Assembly: GCF_020080835.1 (NCBI RefSeq)
Contig: NC_058161.1
Location: forward strand, 11,163,297 to 11,227,296
Origin: Cotesia glomerata
Taxonomy: Eukaryota; Arthropoda; Insecta; Hymenoptera; Braconidae
Length of the DNA: 64,000 nucleotides
Direction: 5' to 3'
Below are positions 1-11,165 of this stretch, in pieces; positions within the stretch are counted from its first letter, which is position 1; each line of letters opens with the position of its first letter. The position numbers and the translations under genes were made by a program. The notes beneath the pieces were generated by a model, which saw nothing but the letters and a program-made list of their open reading frames with translations, did no database searches and was not told the origin of the DNA.

Positions 1-1319
1 ATGAGTGCTTCAGGTCAGATCAGATATGAAAATGAATCACCTGACTGACTAGACCTGGTTGTGCATAAGTTCTCTAATGTCTGGACAACAGATCTGTTCA
101 TGCCTCGACTCGGGATCTGTGTCCATAAAAAAAAAAGACTCGCGCCGACGGGGATTTATCTGAACCATGTACGTTGCGCTCTTCTTTGACTGATACTTTA
201 CCTATTGAATCTTCCAATGACTTATCTTAATTCTAGAGTACCTTTCAAACCACTTTAAGTAATTTTAAATTTTATGTTACATGACTTATCCTTATAGTTA
301 ACGGAGCTCCTATATAATTTAATTTATTAATTATTAATAATTAATTATACACAGTAAAAATTTCATGTCATAGCATCAAAAATTCTTTGTTAAAACCTTT
401 TATATGTTAAATTCTATTTTAAGCACTTTTTGTGCTGATTTAACAGAATAAATGTTAAATTTTACACATAAAAGTGTTAAATATTTCAACACAAAAATTT
501 TTGACGCAATGTCCTGCAAGAGCAAACAGTGAAGGTCCTACACCTCGAATTTAACTTCCATTCCCTTGTATGTTGTGCTTAAAATTTACCATCTACTATG
601 CAAATATTGGAGTGATTTATTTGGGACGGTTATGTATTTTGTTGTATTCCATTATACTACATGGTTCTACATGAAAATGATAATGCCATCAAAAATTTCC
701 TCAAAGTTCATTAATTAATTATAATTTTATTGTTTTCTTTTAAAATTGAAGTTTTTTAAATTGAAACGTATAGGAAATGGAGAATTATTTGTGTGTTCTT
801 ACAATTTAACTAGCCTTTGACACAAATACTGCTATGATTTTCAGAATCAAGGCGTAGCTTAATTTAATAACAGACACCTTGAAAGGGACTTATCGATATC
901 AACTCGATCAATATTTTTGATATTTTCAATGCTATCAAACTCAAACTTTTACTAAATAATCTCTCATTTTTCGCGTATTCAATGGAACACAGTAAAAATC
1001 TTATGTCAGGTCGCCTGCGTCAAAATTCATCGTTAAAAATCATCGTTTTGGCATGGAAAACCAAAAAGTTCATGCTTATATAAGCCGAAATTTTGATGAA
1101 AGTCGTACATTTAAATTTTATAAGTGGATAGAAACTGATATTGTCATACGGAACAAATTAATTTTAAAAATAGAACTGCAGTCTATAGTTCGATAAAATT
1201 TTTCTTCCAGACTAAAATATCATTTAAGAGGGTAAATCATGCATGAACAGTTCTTGTCAGCTGATATATGGAGTTTTAATCCTCTTTCTATTAGGCTAGA
1301 AACAGACATGATCGTGGAT
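1..1319. other. AT-rich stretch without a supported gene
   Basis: No open frame with recognisable protein content is visible. The opening bases resemble the TGATCAG-type repeat seen at 1320-1734. A foldback-like segment lies at about 349-520. The rest is simple AT-rich sequence. Confidence 0.6.
349..520. repeat. Foldback (MITE-like) segment
   Basis: The segment starts with ACACAGTAAAAATTTCATG and contains partly self-complementary stretches, GCATCAAAAATT on the left and AATTTTTGACGCAATG on the right, with TTAAAAC/GTTAAAT steps between. A second start of the same kind (ACACAGTAAAAATCTTATG) occurs near 990. No coding content. The boundaries are approximate. Confidence 0.4.
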
Positions 1320-1734
1320 TACGGAAAGGTCTGAGCGTATTTAACGCTTCAGACATGAACAGTAGTATGACACAGGTCTGAGCATTATTTAATGCTTCAG
1401 ACATGAGCAGGCATGAACAGGCTTGATCAGATCTGATCAGGTCTGAGCGTATTTAATGCTTCAGACATGAAGACATGAGCAGAAAGCATGAACAGGCTTG
1501 ATCAGGTCTGAGCGTATTTAATGCTTCAGACATGAGCAGGCATGAACAGGCTTTGATCAGGTCTGAGCGTATTTAACGGTTCAGACATGAACAGGCATGA
1601 ACAGAGAGTGGACAGAATCTGATCAGGCCTAATTTCAGGCCTGATCATACATGAACAGGGCTGATCAGGTCGGATTTCAGGCCTGATCAGATATGAACAG
1701 GTCTGATCAGTCCTGATCATTTTTTCCCGGGTAG
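1320..1734. repeat. Tandem array rich in TGATCA palindromes
   Basis: A unit of about 50-60 bases, built from TCTGAGCGTATTTAATGCTT, CAGACATGA and GCATGAACAGG, is repeated roughly six times. It grades into closely spaced TGATCAG palindromes. The array ends in TGATCATTTTTTCCCGGG, and the same end sequence recurs at 49160-49184 inside the gag of the Copia element, so this is a mobile repeat family and not only a local satellite. Confidence 0.75.
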
Positions 1735-1739
1735 TCAAA

Positions 1740-3206
1740 AAAGTTCTGCTTTAAATAATTCTTTCGTAGTCAAATTCAGTTTGTGGTATTGAAAAGGATT
1801 CAACTGATTTTTTAATTTCTCTTGCTCACTTTGAATTGATTTTTTCAACAAAAATAATTATTTTTTTTTTTCTAAATAACTTTAAGACTGCTGCACTAAT
1901 TCATCAAGTAATCAGATCTATTTTTCAAAATAGGGCAGAATACCGAGGATCCCTGATTCAGAAAAATGATTCGAAATGATTACCTTCATGTTAAGAGTAT
2001 ATCTATATATGATTCAAATTCGATGCATTTAAATCATTCTAAATCATCTCAAATTAGATTTCTTAATCAGGGATGGCCTGCAGGATTAATCGTTTTCAAG
2101 ACTTTTTTAACTTCTCACTATAAAAGTCAATAATTTTCAAAAAATCGAAGTTATTAGTTTCACCTCAGTTTTCAGAAATCGATTTCTCATCAGATTTCCA
2201 CGTTTTGAGGTCCTGTCAAGCTATTCTGACTATTTTCTTGAGGATGTTCCTTGGTATGTATGTGTGACTTCACCCTAAAAAATTTTTATTTTGAAGATTT
2301 TTTTAGCCGGGTTAGAACAAAAAAAGAAACAGTAAGAATAGTGAGAAAATTTTCAATCAGTCGTCATTTTTTTTTAAATTAAAATTTTCAAAATTACGTA
2401 CGTGCGACGATAACTACATTCTTACTGATTAAAAAGCAATTTGGGTTTTTATTTTGAGATGATCCGTTTTGAGTTATCGAACCGACCATGGAGGGGGAAA
2501 TTTTTTCTAGTGCTCTATGAGATTGTTAATAACTTTGTAATAATTAAATATTTTTTAATAAAAATTAAGGGTAATAATCTTTAATGTACCCTTAATAAAG
2601 TAAAAAAAATCCGATCCCCAAATTCCTTTATTTTCCCTGTCAAAAAAATTCCCGAAAATCACTTCTTTTTTTCGATCGTCACAGTGGTGTTCCCCCTTAA
2701 TTCGTTCGAGAGATATCGCTGTCGAAAAAATTAAAAAAAGTTTTTTGTTTCACATGATTCCGAAATTTTGCGTCAGATCAAAGAGCTTGAAATGTATAGA
2801 AGTTGTACTATTGAGCTCAAAACTTTGTGATACAAAATTATTCGAGCAATTTGAGCTCGAATATAGCGGAAAGTTTCAGGGATGGCCTGCAAGATCAACT
2901 GTTTTTCAAATTTTTTAAACTCTAATCTATATTGACTGAGCTTTATTTCTGGCGAAGTTTCAATAAGATTTGTACTTGCTTGTCTCGAATAGATCAACCA
3001 ATTATATTGGTTTTCAAGTTGTTTGACGTTTTTTTATTAAGAAGTGCTAATTAGATTTTGAAATCGACCAGTACAGTATTCTCAAAATCTACTGGGCCAG
3101 ATCGTTTCAAATTTATAGGAAGCTTAAGATGAAGAAATCACTTTCAAAAGCCTGAGTATATGTGTGGAAAACTCATGAGCACATGAACACATGAACACAC
3201 ACACAC
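1740..3206. other. Gene-free repeat-derived sequence
   Basis: No recognisable protein. A short inverted-repeat segment sits at 1948-2078. The phrase CAGGGATGGCCTGCA occurs at about 2068 and again at about 2877, so at least part of this stretch is duplicated repeat DNA. A CA microsatellite leads into the assembly gap. Confidence 0.5.
1948..2078. repeat. Short inverted-repeat element
   Basis: The ends are GGATCCCTGATTCAGAAA on the left and TTTCTTAATCAGGGATGG on the right, and the two are largely complementary. The interior is AT-rich with repeated AATCATT words. This looks like a miniature inverted-repeat element of about 130 bp. No target duplication was resolved. Confidence 0.5.
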
Positions 3207-3306
3207 NNNNNNNNNNNNNNNNNNNNNNNNNNNNNNNNNNNNNNNNNNNNNNNNNNNNNNNNNNNNNNNNNNNNNNNNNNNNNNNNNNNNNNNNNNNNNN
3301 NNNNNN
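3207..3306. other. Assembly gap (100 N)
   Basis: Exactly 100 N follow a CA microsatellite. The round length suggests a scaffold gap of unknown true size. The open frame that spans it is an artefact. Confidence 0.95.
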
Positions 3307-3502
3307 AGAGAAAAATATAGTCAAACTGAACTAGGAAAATCTAGTTAAAATAGCATCACCATATTTAATTGCAGTTCTTGTACCTAACATTATTTATTAT
3401 ATTTAGAACCCCAATAAATAGTTACTTAAACTATTTTCAGTTAAATATCAGCTTAATTGCCATCTTGATTAACTTTAAATCAGAAAACAGAAAAAATAAT
3501 TC

Positions 3503-3592
3503 AGGATAGCTCGGACCGGAGAATCGAACTCGGATCATTTGGTTACGCACTAAGGGCTCTTCCGGATTTAGCTATCTGAGACGTTGTCCGTA
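3503..3592 (-). other. tRNA-like sequence (pseudo-tRNA or SINE head)
   Basis: Read on the minus strand it contains an A-box-like TAGCTAAATCCGG and a B-box-like GAGTTCGATTCTCC at normal tRNA spacing, flanked by complementary GATAGCT and AGCTATC. A complete, well-paired cloverleaf with a clear anticodon could not be drawn by hand, so a tRNA-derived repeat or pseudogene is more likely than a working tRNA. Confidence 0.5.
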
Positions 3593-4922
3593 AAAATCTT
3601 CCAGTCACGTAATAACTTTTGTTTTAACACGATAACAAAAGCATACTTATTAAAATATAGTCGATATAACTATTTATCAATAGTTACTTAAATTAATGCA
3701 TAGTTTAAGTAACTACAAAAAAAAATCAGAAAACTATATTTTCATAATTGTGATGTTATGATTCAGTTAACTATGCACTTTTCTCTCAGTGTAACAGATA
3801 AGGTACATAATGCTGAGGTGGGGAACTTTTTATCCTCGATCTAACCACACTGCAAGGAACGAATGACGTTATTTCTATTTATTCAAGCTGGGCTCAGTAT
3901 TCATAAAGCGTTGGGCCATAAGAAATTTTATAGCTTTTTTATTACGTTTTTTCTATTGTTCTTTAAATAAGTATGATTCGAATACTAAACTTGGGACCAC
4001 CAACTTGGAACCATGGGCTAATACAATACGTGACTTCAAGAATGCCTGAGCAGTGGTATCTATTAATAGAAATCTTTTCGATGATCGAAGAGTACGTTGC
4101 AGATAGTAATTCAGATAGTAGGTCTGTTTTTTTCTTTAATACACTCCACTATAAATAGCAGAACATACTTATCGTATGTTTCACTTTAAATGGCAATTCG
4201 TTCCTTAATTAGTATGAATACCTCAGTTTATATGAGAGTAGTATCGTGGGTTGGTTAGTAATACTCATAAATAAAAGATAAATAAACTTTATTATTCTCA
4301 TTATTTTTATATTACAGATAGTGGCTTCGGAAAACGATCATTCCGATTATCATGTCAATTTTTCATATAGAACCGATGGAACACCGAAAACGCAGATGTA
4401 TTTACATAGGCACTAGACAACATATCGCACTGATTACACTATATTTTCTTCACCGAGTAGTTTCCATGGAAATCGGAGAAACTGTACCACAATTTTCAAT
4501 TGAACCTGCAACAAAGATAAGATTAATGAATGAAGAATTCTGAATCTGAGATACTTCAGAAGTACAGCTTTACACTCTACAGTGCCGACTCAAGTTATAC
4601 ACTCTACGCCGTAGTATTTCATACTGACTACTCATACTGTCCTACTCTTTCTAACTCTCTAAGAATCTGCGCTTGCGCTTATTTGACCTTTGCTCAGCTT
4701 CCACATCCTTGCCCCTTGGAGATAGACTACGCTCACTCACAGTCTTAAACTTAACGGTAACGTGTTCCACATATACTAACATCCGACTGATAGCCTTGAA
4801 ACAGCCTCCGGTAAATCAAATGAAATGTACCGTTACACAGGACTAAAAAAACTATTAGAGATATAGTTTAGAAGTAAGTTATAGTTTACAATTGACTTAC
4901 ATGTTTCAAGAACAAAGCCTAA
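3593..4922. other. No supported gene
   Basis: Three short plus-strand open frames lie here (about 3973-4158, 4352-4543 and 4530-4748). None matches a protein family that I recognise. An acceptor-like TTATATTACAG occurs near 4317, but no convincing two-exon gene could be assembled. The rest is AT-rich. Confidence 0.4.
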
Positions 4923-6796
4923 CTAACGACTTTTTTCGCCAATAAATCTACCGCACACGTCGCAAATGTCTTTTTGCTTACGCGACCTGCAAAATAATTT
5001 AAGCATTTTACCATATTTTGACTTTAAGCAACAACGATATATAAATTTAGGACCATTATTGTCAGACACATATTCACTTAAAGATCATTTCACCACCGCG
5101 CTTATTTGACTCAACTTTGCAACATGTAACAACTACTTGATGAGGACTGGGTATGGCACGCATACCATCACCGGACCATGAAATACGATTAAGATACTGT
5201 CCGCTAAAGATTTCTATTTCGATATCTTCTTTGCTATCAGGAACTACAATATTTTAGACAAAGGTGCCAATCATTTCTCTGAAATAAAAAAAAAATATCA
5301 GAGTCAACACGTTTAATTCATTTCGTTATGTCCTTCGCAGATTTCGAGTATTCTTAACTACTCACTTTTTTGACACTTTATTGAATATATAGTAGAACCC
5401 ACTATCATCCACTCGACAAATTAACCGGGTTGGTATGTCACACATTCTCACAACCGGACTCACTTCATTAAACTGAGCGATTATTTGTTCTGCCAAAGTC
5501 AAAAGTAGGCTATTAGCACGGTTAGGCCATTGCTTTGGTACCAATATATAGGTGGCTAATTCACGATGATGAATAGCTACGTATTTGACATCCATTTTGT
5601 TAGTTCGTCCTCTGTGGCGATCGAAAATCTTATGCACGGTGAAAAAAGTATTGCTATTATAGCGATCCAGTGGATCGTGAACGAAGTATCGTGATTAGCT
5701 CAAAACAGTATTGTCATATTCACCATACGCATACAGTTATGCTCGAAACAGTGAATACTGAATACCACGCTCAACTGTATAGTGAATATCTCAAACCGTT
5801 TTCTTACTACATCGAAACGGATCGTGATTATCACTATCCACGACGCGTTCAGCGCTACCACACATAACCAAGTCCTAAACTTACGAGTTTATTTAATTAC
5901 AATTTTGATGATGAAATAGCGATAATTGCACCAATTTATATTAACAGCGATATGGACAATTGGGTTGTTGATAAATTACTCGAGTGGAATCTTGAAAAAC
6001 TCGTGTCGTTTTTGAAGGTCTAGTAAAGAAAATAAATCTTCCTATGTTAACTGTATTAATGCTGTGTCCGTGGTTATTGTATATAATTCTACTGCGTTTA
6101 TAAAGAAAACCAATGAACATTATTATATATTGTATTAAATAAATAACATTTGTGTTTTCATAAAGGTTTTTAGCATAAATAATTTGGTCCCATACTACTT
6201 TACGCAAAAATATATGTTATTTTTTTCATAAAGTACATGGAGTTATAAAGAAGTAAAGATTCCATTAAAAAATATTTTTTTTATGATAAATATAATTGCG
6301 TATTTTTAATGAATATATCAATAATACAAATTTGTAGGCTAATATTTTTAAAAATAAAAAAAAAAGTCATATAAAATAAATTCCAACTGCTGTCAGTCAT
6401 TATTTAAACATTTTTAAACCTAACCTAAGTCTTGACTGTCATATAAACTACACAAAAATTTTAAACTAATAAAGCTATACAAGGAATTCGTATTTATGTT
6501 TATAACAATAATATACGAAAAACTAAAAAAAAAATTAATCTGCAATAACATATAATTAACAATTAATCAAAAACAACTAATAATCATCTATAAACCATAG
6601 CAATATAGACATTCAATATCCGAATCCATGTGGATCGTGATAATCACGATCCACTAGATTGGACATATGCGCATCTAAAGTATAGTCATACGTGGATCGT
6701 GATCATCACTATACTGTATCGTAATAATAGCAACACTTTTTTCTCCGTGTGTGCTGTCTTCGCAGATGCTTTCGTTTTATACGATTCCTCGAAGCA
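4923..6796 (-). pseudogene. Unrecognised spliced gene with three lesions
   Basis: I do not recognise this family. On the minus strand an exon begins after a TTTTAG acceptor (first base about 6796). It is interrupted by the 1.1-kb element at 5635-6749 and resumes to 5366, where AAAAA/GTGAGT is a strong donor. A 77-base intron ends in a polypyrimidine tract plus TTTCAG, and a second exon runs from 5278 to a TAG at 4923. The frame is open across the insertion if the element and one copy of a 2-base duplication are ignored. The second exon has an in-frame TAA nine codons after its start, and a further frameshift near 5075-5085, after which a cysteine-bearing tail (CC, C, then CDVCG) reads to the end. 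A possible upstream exon with a GTAAGT donor ends near 6944. The initiating Met is uncertain; an ATG about 57 bases after the insertion is one choice. The position beside bracovirus-type genes suggests, but does not prove, viral ancestry. Confidence 0.55.
5635..6749 (+). mobile_element. 1.1-kb TIR element, copy 1
   Basis: The ends are CACGGTGAAAAAAGTATTGC at the left and the complement of CACGGAGAAAAAAGTGTTGC at the right, giving terminal inverted repeats of more than 20 bases. A 2-base direct duplication TG/TG flanks it. GATCGTGAT-type subterminal words are repeated near both ends. No transposase is visible, so it is non-autonomous. It is inserted in an exon of the minus-strand gene around it. 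A second copy in the opposite orientation lies at 62009-63069. Confidence 0.85.
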
Positions 6797-8203
6797 CTAA
6801 AACAAATTTATAACTATGTATTTATAGGTTCAATTTTCTAAAACAATCAAGAAAAGAATTACTTTCAAACATTGACTGATTGATTTACTTATCTAAGACA
6901 TTAACGACTGGCACACAATGCAAAAATAATCCGTAGGACTTACATCGATTAAACCAATAGATGACTAGTGACTTCGAATGATCGCACAATAACTGCGTGC
7001 AAACCGTATTCGAGCGAATCTAGCCTAGACATGGAATGTGTTCATAATTAATAACAGGTTATGACTGCCATAATAGAGCCCATTAAGGATGTACGAAAAT
7101 TATGGCTACTTTCGGATCATCATATGGCTTACCTTTTCTCCGCTCATAGTTCCAGGTAGTTGGCAGGTGATACGTAACTTATGCTAAGCAATCCCCTCTC
7201 ATTCAGATTACTGCAATTTTTCCGTGTTTATTATGATCAATTGAAGAAGTAATAATTTTCTAAAACTATGCCCACAGCGCAGCTGCTCTCATTACTTCTG
7301 ATACACAATCATTTGTGAAACTGGTGGTCAGACTTGGCATGCAATTGTATCCTTAAATATGTAATAGCTGATAAACAAAATAGTATGTTGCCAATTGTGT
7401 ATTTTGGCAGATAATTTGAACACTAATTCTCGTAACAAATGGGCAATAAGAACATTTGAATGTAAATTGGCCTATAACCAGATTATTAATGAGTCTGATC
7501 AATATTTAAGTTGTTTTTTATCTTCCCACTTATCTCACCAATGATTACGTAAATAAACTAACCTGATAAAATGCAGACATTAAGTATACCAACAGTTTAT
7601 TTACGATACTCGCAAATAAACCATTAACTGTTTTATCAACGAAGGCACTGACCTGGAGTTACGACTTTGCTATTTCGATAATGACCTTGCAACTAATGTT
7701 CTGTGCGTTATAATTGCGGTAACTCTTACATAAGCACTTTAATTTTTATTGTTGATTAATTATATTTTCACGCTTTATTTATTAATAAAAAAATATTTCG
7801 CAAAAACAAAAATTGTAAAATAATCTAGGACGATCTTACAATGTCTTAATGACTGCTATGATTTGACGTTGTTGTTAAAGCTTACTTTGTTGAATTTCCT
7901 CAGGCTACTGGTTGGATTATGGTAATTTCATCATAAATCTCAGGCATCTGTCGCTACGCCAGTAGATTATTTCAATAATTGGAGAAAGTATTATCCTTGT
8001 GACCGCTATATACTTTTAAAAATCTCCTTGAATTCCGTGGTCGATCGAGTCAACAGCAAGAACTCTATAAATCTAGTCTCTGGTTAGAAGTAGTAATCTA
8101 GAATCTACTTGGATTTTATTCTGATAGGGTCACACAGATTTGCATTTATCCATCCTTTTACACTACTTTAGCGTTATTGGTTGGGATTAACGAATAGACG
8201 AAA
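6797..8203. other. No supported gene
   Basis: The stretch lies between the broken minus-strand gene and the ankyrin gene. Apart from a donor-like CGAT/GTAAGT on the minus strand near 6944 (possible upstream exon of the preceding pseudogene), nothing is supported. Confidence 0.45.
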
Positions 8204-8213
8204 CTATATAAAA
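8204..8213 (+). promoter_or_regulatory. Candidate TATA box of the ankyrin gene
   Basis: CTATATAAAAAG lies about 270 bases upstream of the ankyrin ATG. Spacing to the ATG allows a 5' leader of about 240 bases. No second strong TATA-like site lies closer. Confidence 0.4.
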
Positions 8214-8483
8214 AGATTTCAATACGTCTATCTATGTATATAGACGTAATAATAGTCTATCTTCAAACTCAAATATATTTACAAAGTATGATCGACGAAA
8301 GCTTAGTATAAATATTTATCAATATAAACTTATAAAAATGTATTACTTGCTATTTTTAAACTCGAAACCGCATCGAATTTTACCAATCGTTTACACCGAT
8401 AGTAGGGCTGCCTATTAAGCCAGTTACAATTCGCCTGTGTCGACGTTAACACGCCTCAACTACCTTACTGTAAATCAAGTGCC

Positions 8484-8912
8484 ATGGCGCGAAACAATGT
8501 CATAATTAACAGAGTTCAAGACGCAGTAACATTTGAAGAAGAGAAAAATCGTTTTTTCTCAATTTGTCGTTCGGGAAATATATTCGAGTTCATGGAGTCC
8601 GTACCCTTTCTTAGCTATGTTAGACATTTGGTTCGTGAGTACGACCATCATGGAAGATTATGCACCCACATAGTGGCGAGATTTGACCTTAACAATGCAG
8701 TGATGAAAATCGAACTGCTTCTGAATATGGGCGCAGATGTCTCCGCAAGAGAGTCTTTAACTGGAGATTCGTTGCTGCACATCGCTGTTAGCTCAAAAAA
8801 CTATGAACTAGCTGAGTGGCTGTGCCGAGACTTGAAAGCTAATTTGATCGCTATCAACTATGCTCATATGACTCCGTATCACCTAGCGTACTTTTTCGTG
8901 ATCAAAGAATGA
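8484..8912 (+). CDS. Vankyrin-like ankyrin-repeat protein, 3' frameshift
   Basis: Bracovirus ankyrin (vankyrin) proteins resemble IkappaB without its signal-responsive regions. In the family they are thought to hold NF-kappaB/Rel factors inactive in the parasitised host. The single exon starts at an ATG in GCCATGG context. Ankyrin helices are seen around residues 50-80 (RLCTHIVARFD, LLLNMGADVSARE) and 90-135 (TGDSLLHIAV through MTPYHLAYF). The current frame stops at 142 codons. The other frame from 8897 to a TAA at 8981-8983 continues with typical ankyrin residues (a second-helix sequence then a GA end), so one base has been gained or lost in the T run at 8892-8896. The last ankyrin helix is therefore lost or altered. 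It may be a recent pseudogene, a tolerated truncation or a sequencing error in the homopolymer. Intron-free, as is usual for these genes. Confidence 0.85.
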   Translation: MARNNVIINRVQDAVTFEEEKNRFFSICRSGNIFEFMESVPFLSYVRHLVREYDHHGRLCTHIVARFDLNNAVMKIELLLNMGADVSARESLTGDSLLHIAVSSKNYELAEWLCRDLKANLIAINYAHMTPYHLAYFFVIKE

Positions 8913-9069
8913 TGGATATTCTTAAATCCAATGGAGCCGTTTGTGACGATCATGTTACTAATGGCGGTTCAGGTGAATTCTAAGTGATGTGATAAGTGTC
9001 AGACTGCGAAAGAACTTTTTTGACCGGTAACACGTGTTCTATCATCTTATTATTGGGCAGTCAAGAGTC

Positions 9070-9075
9070 AATAAA
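9070..9075 (+). terminator. AATAAA polyadenylation signal
   Basis: AATAAA about 90 bases downstream of the shifted-frame stop of the ankyrin gene. The position fits, but other A/T-rich hexamers are common here. Confidence 0.45.
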
Positions 9076-10331
9076 TTACTTAACCCTTCATCAGTCGCTT
9101 CATTTTTTAAACCTTCTCTAGTCGCGCGGCGAGTGTTCGATCTATTAAATAAGTAGCATTTTCAGTTAAATACTTGTATTTATTCTTAATCGGTTATTAC
9201 AAGCTATATAATTTACTTAAAAGGAATAGACTCGAATATAAAAAAAACTGATCCTCTGGGAATCGTTTACATAGATACTGATTGTCAATTTTATTATGCT
9301 TGATGTCTAATTTATGGTTTTCGATTTTTCAACCTCATTTGTGTCAAGAATTGTGAAGAAAACGTATAAATATATAATAAAGGCGACAATGAGTATTGAA
9401 CGAGTGACGGAAGGTTAACGAGCCGAGGTCAGTTGTATTACTTAACTCAATCGCGTTGTCCACGAAAATTGACACCCCGCTAGGATAGAATCAACTCGCT
9501 AAGCGCGTTATCACGTAGGTTAGGAAATACAATTGTGTCAATTACATGAAGCAATGTCAGTAATATGTTATCAAATTACACCAATTTAACTAAGTAACAA
9601 AATTTGAAAAATAGATAGTAATCTAGCTAGTGCTGTAAGTAAAGATCACCTTGTCGCTGTAGACGCGGAGTTTGTATTCATACATATTATCTTTACATGT
9701 ATTCTGCACCATTTTATGATGGTGATTAGTATTTTTGTTATTCACTGTCTATATCGTATTATTTGAATATTTTTATTTATAAACAATTATTTATATAAAT
9801 GTTATGGACATAAGCTATATTTTTGGCTATTCATAACGAAATACAATGGTTTTTTGTAAGACTGTGTAGCAAATCTCGGGCTAGAAAACTAGTTCACTAA
9901 GCTGTTCTGAAAATAAAACTGAATATTATTTTTTAAGCAAATACTACAAATATTCATGGAATGTGCTTATAAAACTGTCATAAAACCACCGAGAGCACAT
10001 AAAGTGTAAGAATTTATTGACATTTAATGAAACAGTTCAAATATTCACGAAATATGTTTATACTAGTGTTACAAAACAGACGGATACGCATAAAGATTAT
10101 GGATCTATTGTCATTGAAATAAAAGAATATTTTTTGAAGACGTTTAAGTATCTTGGCATAGTTCACTGTGTGTTCGTTAAATTACACGAAAAAGAAATGT
10201 AATTCAAATATTGTACCCAATGTACTACGTTCTATACTTAAAATATTAATGACACAGCACTTGTTATACCATTAACTAAACATAGCATCATGTGATAGGT
10301 ATCAAATGTTCTCCGTAAAAATTAATTATCT

Positions 10332-10412
10332 ACAGACTCGATAGAAGTCTGGCGCCAAGCACCGTTCAAACGCCAGCCTACCGAGTACTATACCGTAAGC
10401 AGAGCCTGATTT
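10332..10412 (+). repeat. GGCGCCAAG repeat, copy 1
   Basis: The core TCTGGCGCCAAG followed by CCGTTCAAA, CGCCAG and GTAAGCAGA matches, in the same order, the reverse complement of 33243-33353. The two are dispersed copies of one repeat. No coding potential. Confidence 0.6.
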
Positions 10413-10934
10413 TAGGGTTAGAAAATTCTATATATTTATTATAATAACTATATTAAAAGTTATATTTTTTAATAATAGACTACATCTTAATAAACTGTTA
10501 ATCATCTACTTTTTACATACTTTTTAATGAATTCTATTTTCAATTAATAAATTCAAGCAGCATAAACTATAGCAACGTAAATTTTTAGTTTTAGAACTTT
10601 TTTCGGTGCAAAATCTGACATTCATAGACTATAAAAAATGCTTATGTGCAGTAATTTCATAGGTAGACCGAAAACTCTAGTCTAAAATTAAGTTTTAACA
10701 GTTTCTATTTCTACACACTAGAGTGCGACGCGAGAAATTTTATATACACTGTAGTAACTGGATAAGTAAACTTTAGGCGCCAAGTTTTTAAATGCCAGAC
10801 GTAACTATGGGATTATGTTTCGGTCATTAAGCGCCAGCATACGTCATTGAGTACCCCAAATTTTTTCGGAAGCGATATTTAATTTCATATGCACAAACAT
10901 ATAGAAAACGTTAATGTCTTAAGTTCTAAAAATT

Positions 10935-11165
10935 TGGGGTATTCAATGACATATGCCAAGTACGTTAAAAAAGATTTTCATTAAATTTAAACTTGCTACT
11001 AACTTTTTTTCATGTTTTTACAAAGTTATAAACAGTACTTGGAGTTTTTTTGATTTCATATTTTTTTGTAAAAAACGATTATTTTTTTTTTGAATTCTTA
11101 TGAACGTAGACTTGGCGCGGTTTTTTTTTACAGTGAAACTGTTTTTGTTCGGATTATTACCTACC
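10935..11165 (+). repeat. Half copy of the foldback element of 32315-32806
   Basis: GCCAAGTACGTT, TTTTTTTGTAAA, TTATGAACGTAGACTTGGCGCG and CAGTGAAACTGTTTTTGTTC occur in the same order as in the right arm of the 32.3-kb foldback. Only this arm is present, so the copy is truncated or recombined. The minus-strand open frame here is a shadow. Confidence 0.7.

Noticed and set aside
3124..3324. Open frame across the N gap
   Set aside because: It consists mostly of unknown bases; the gap size is arbitrary.
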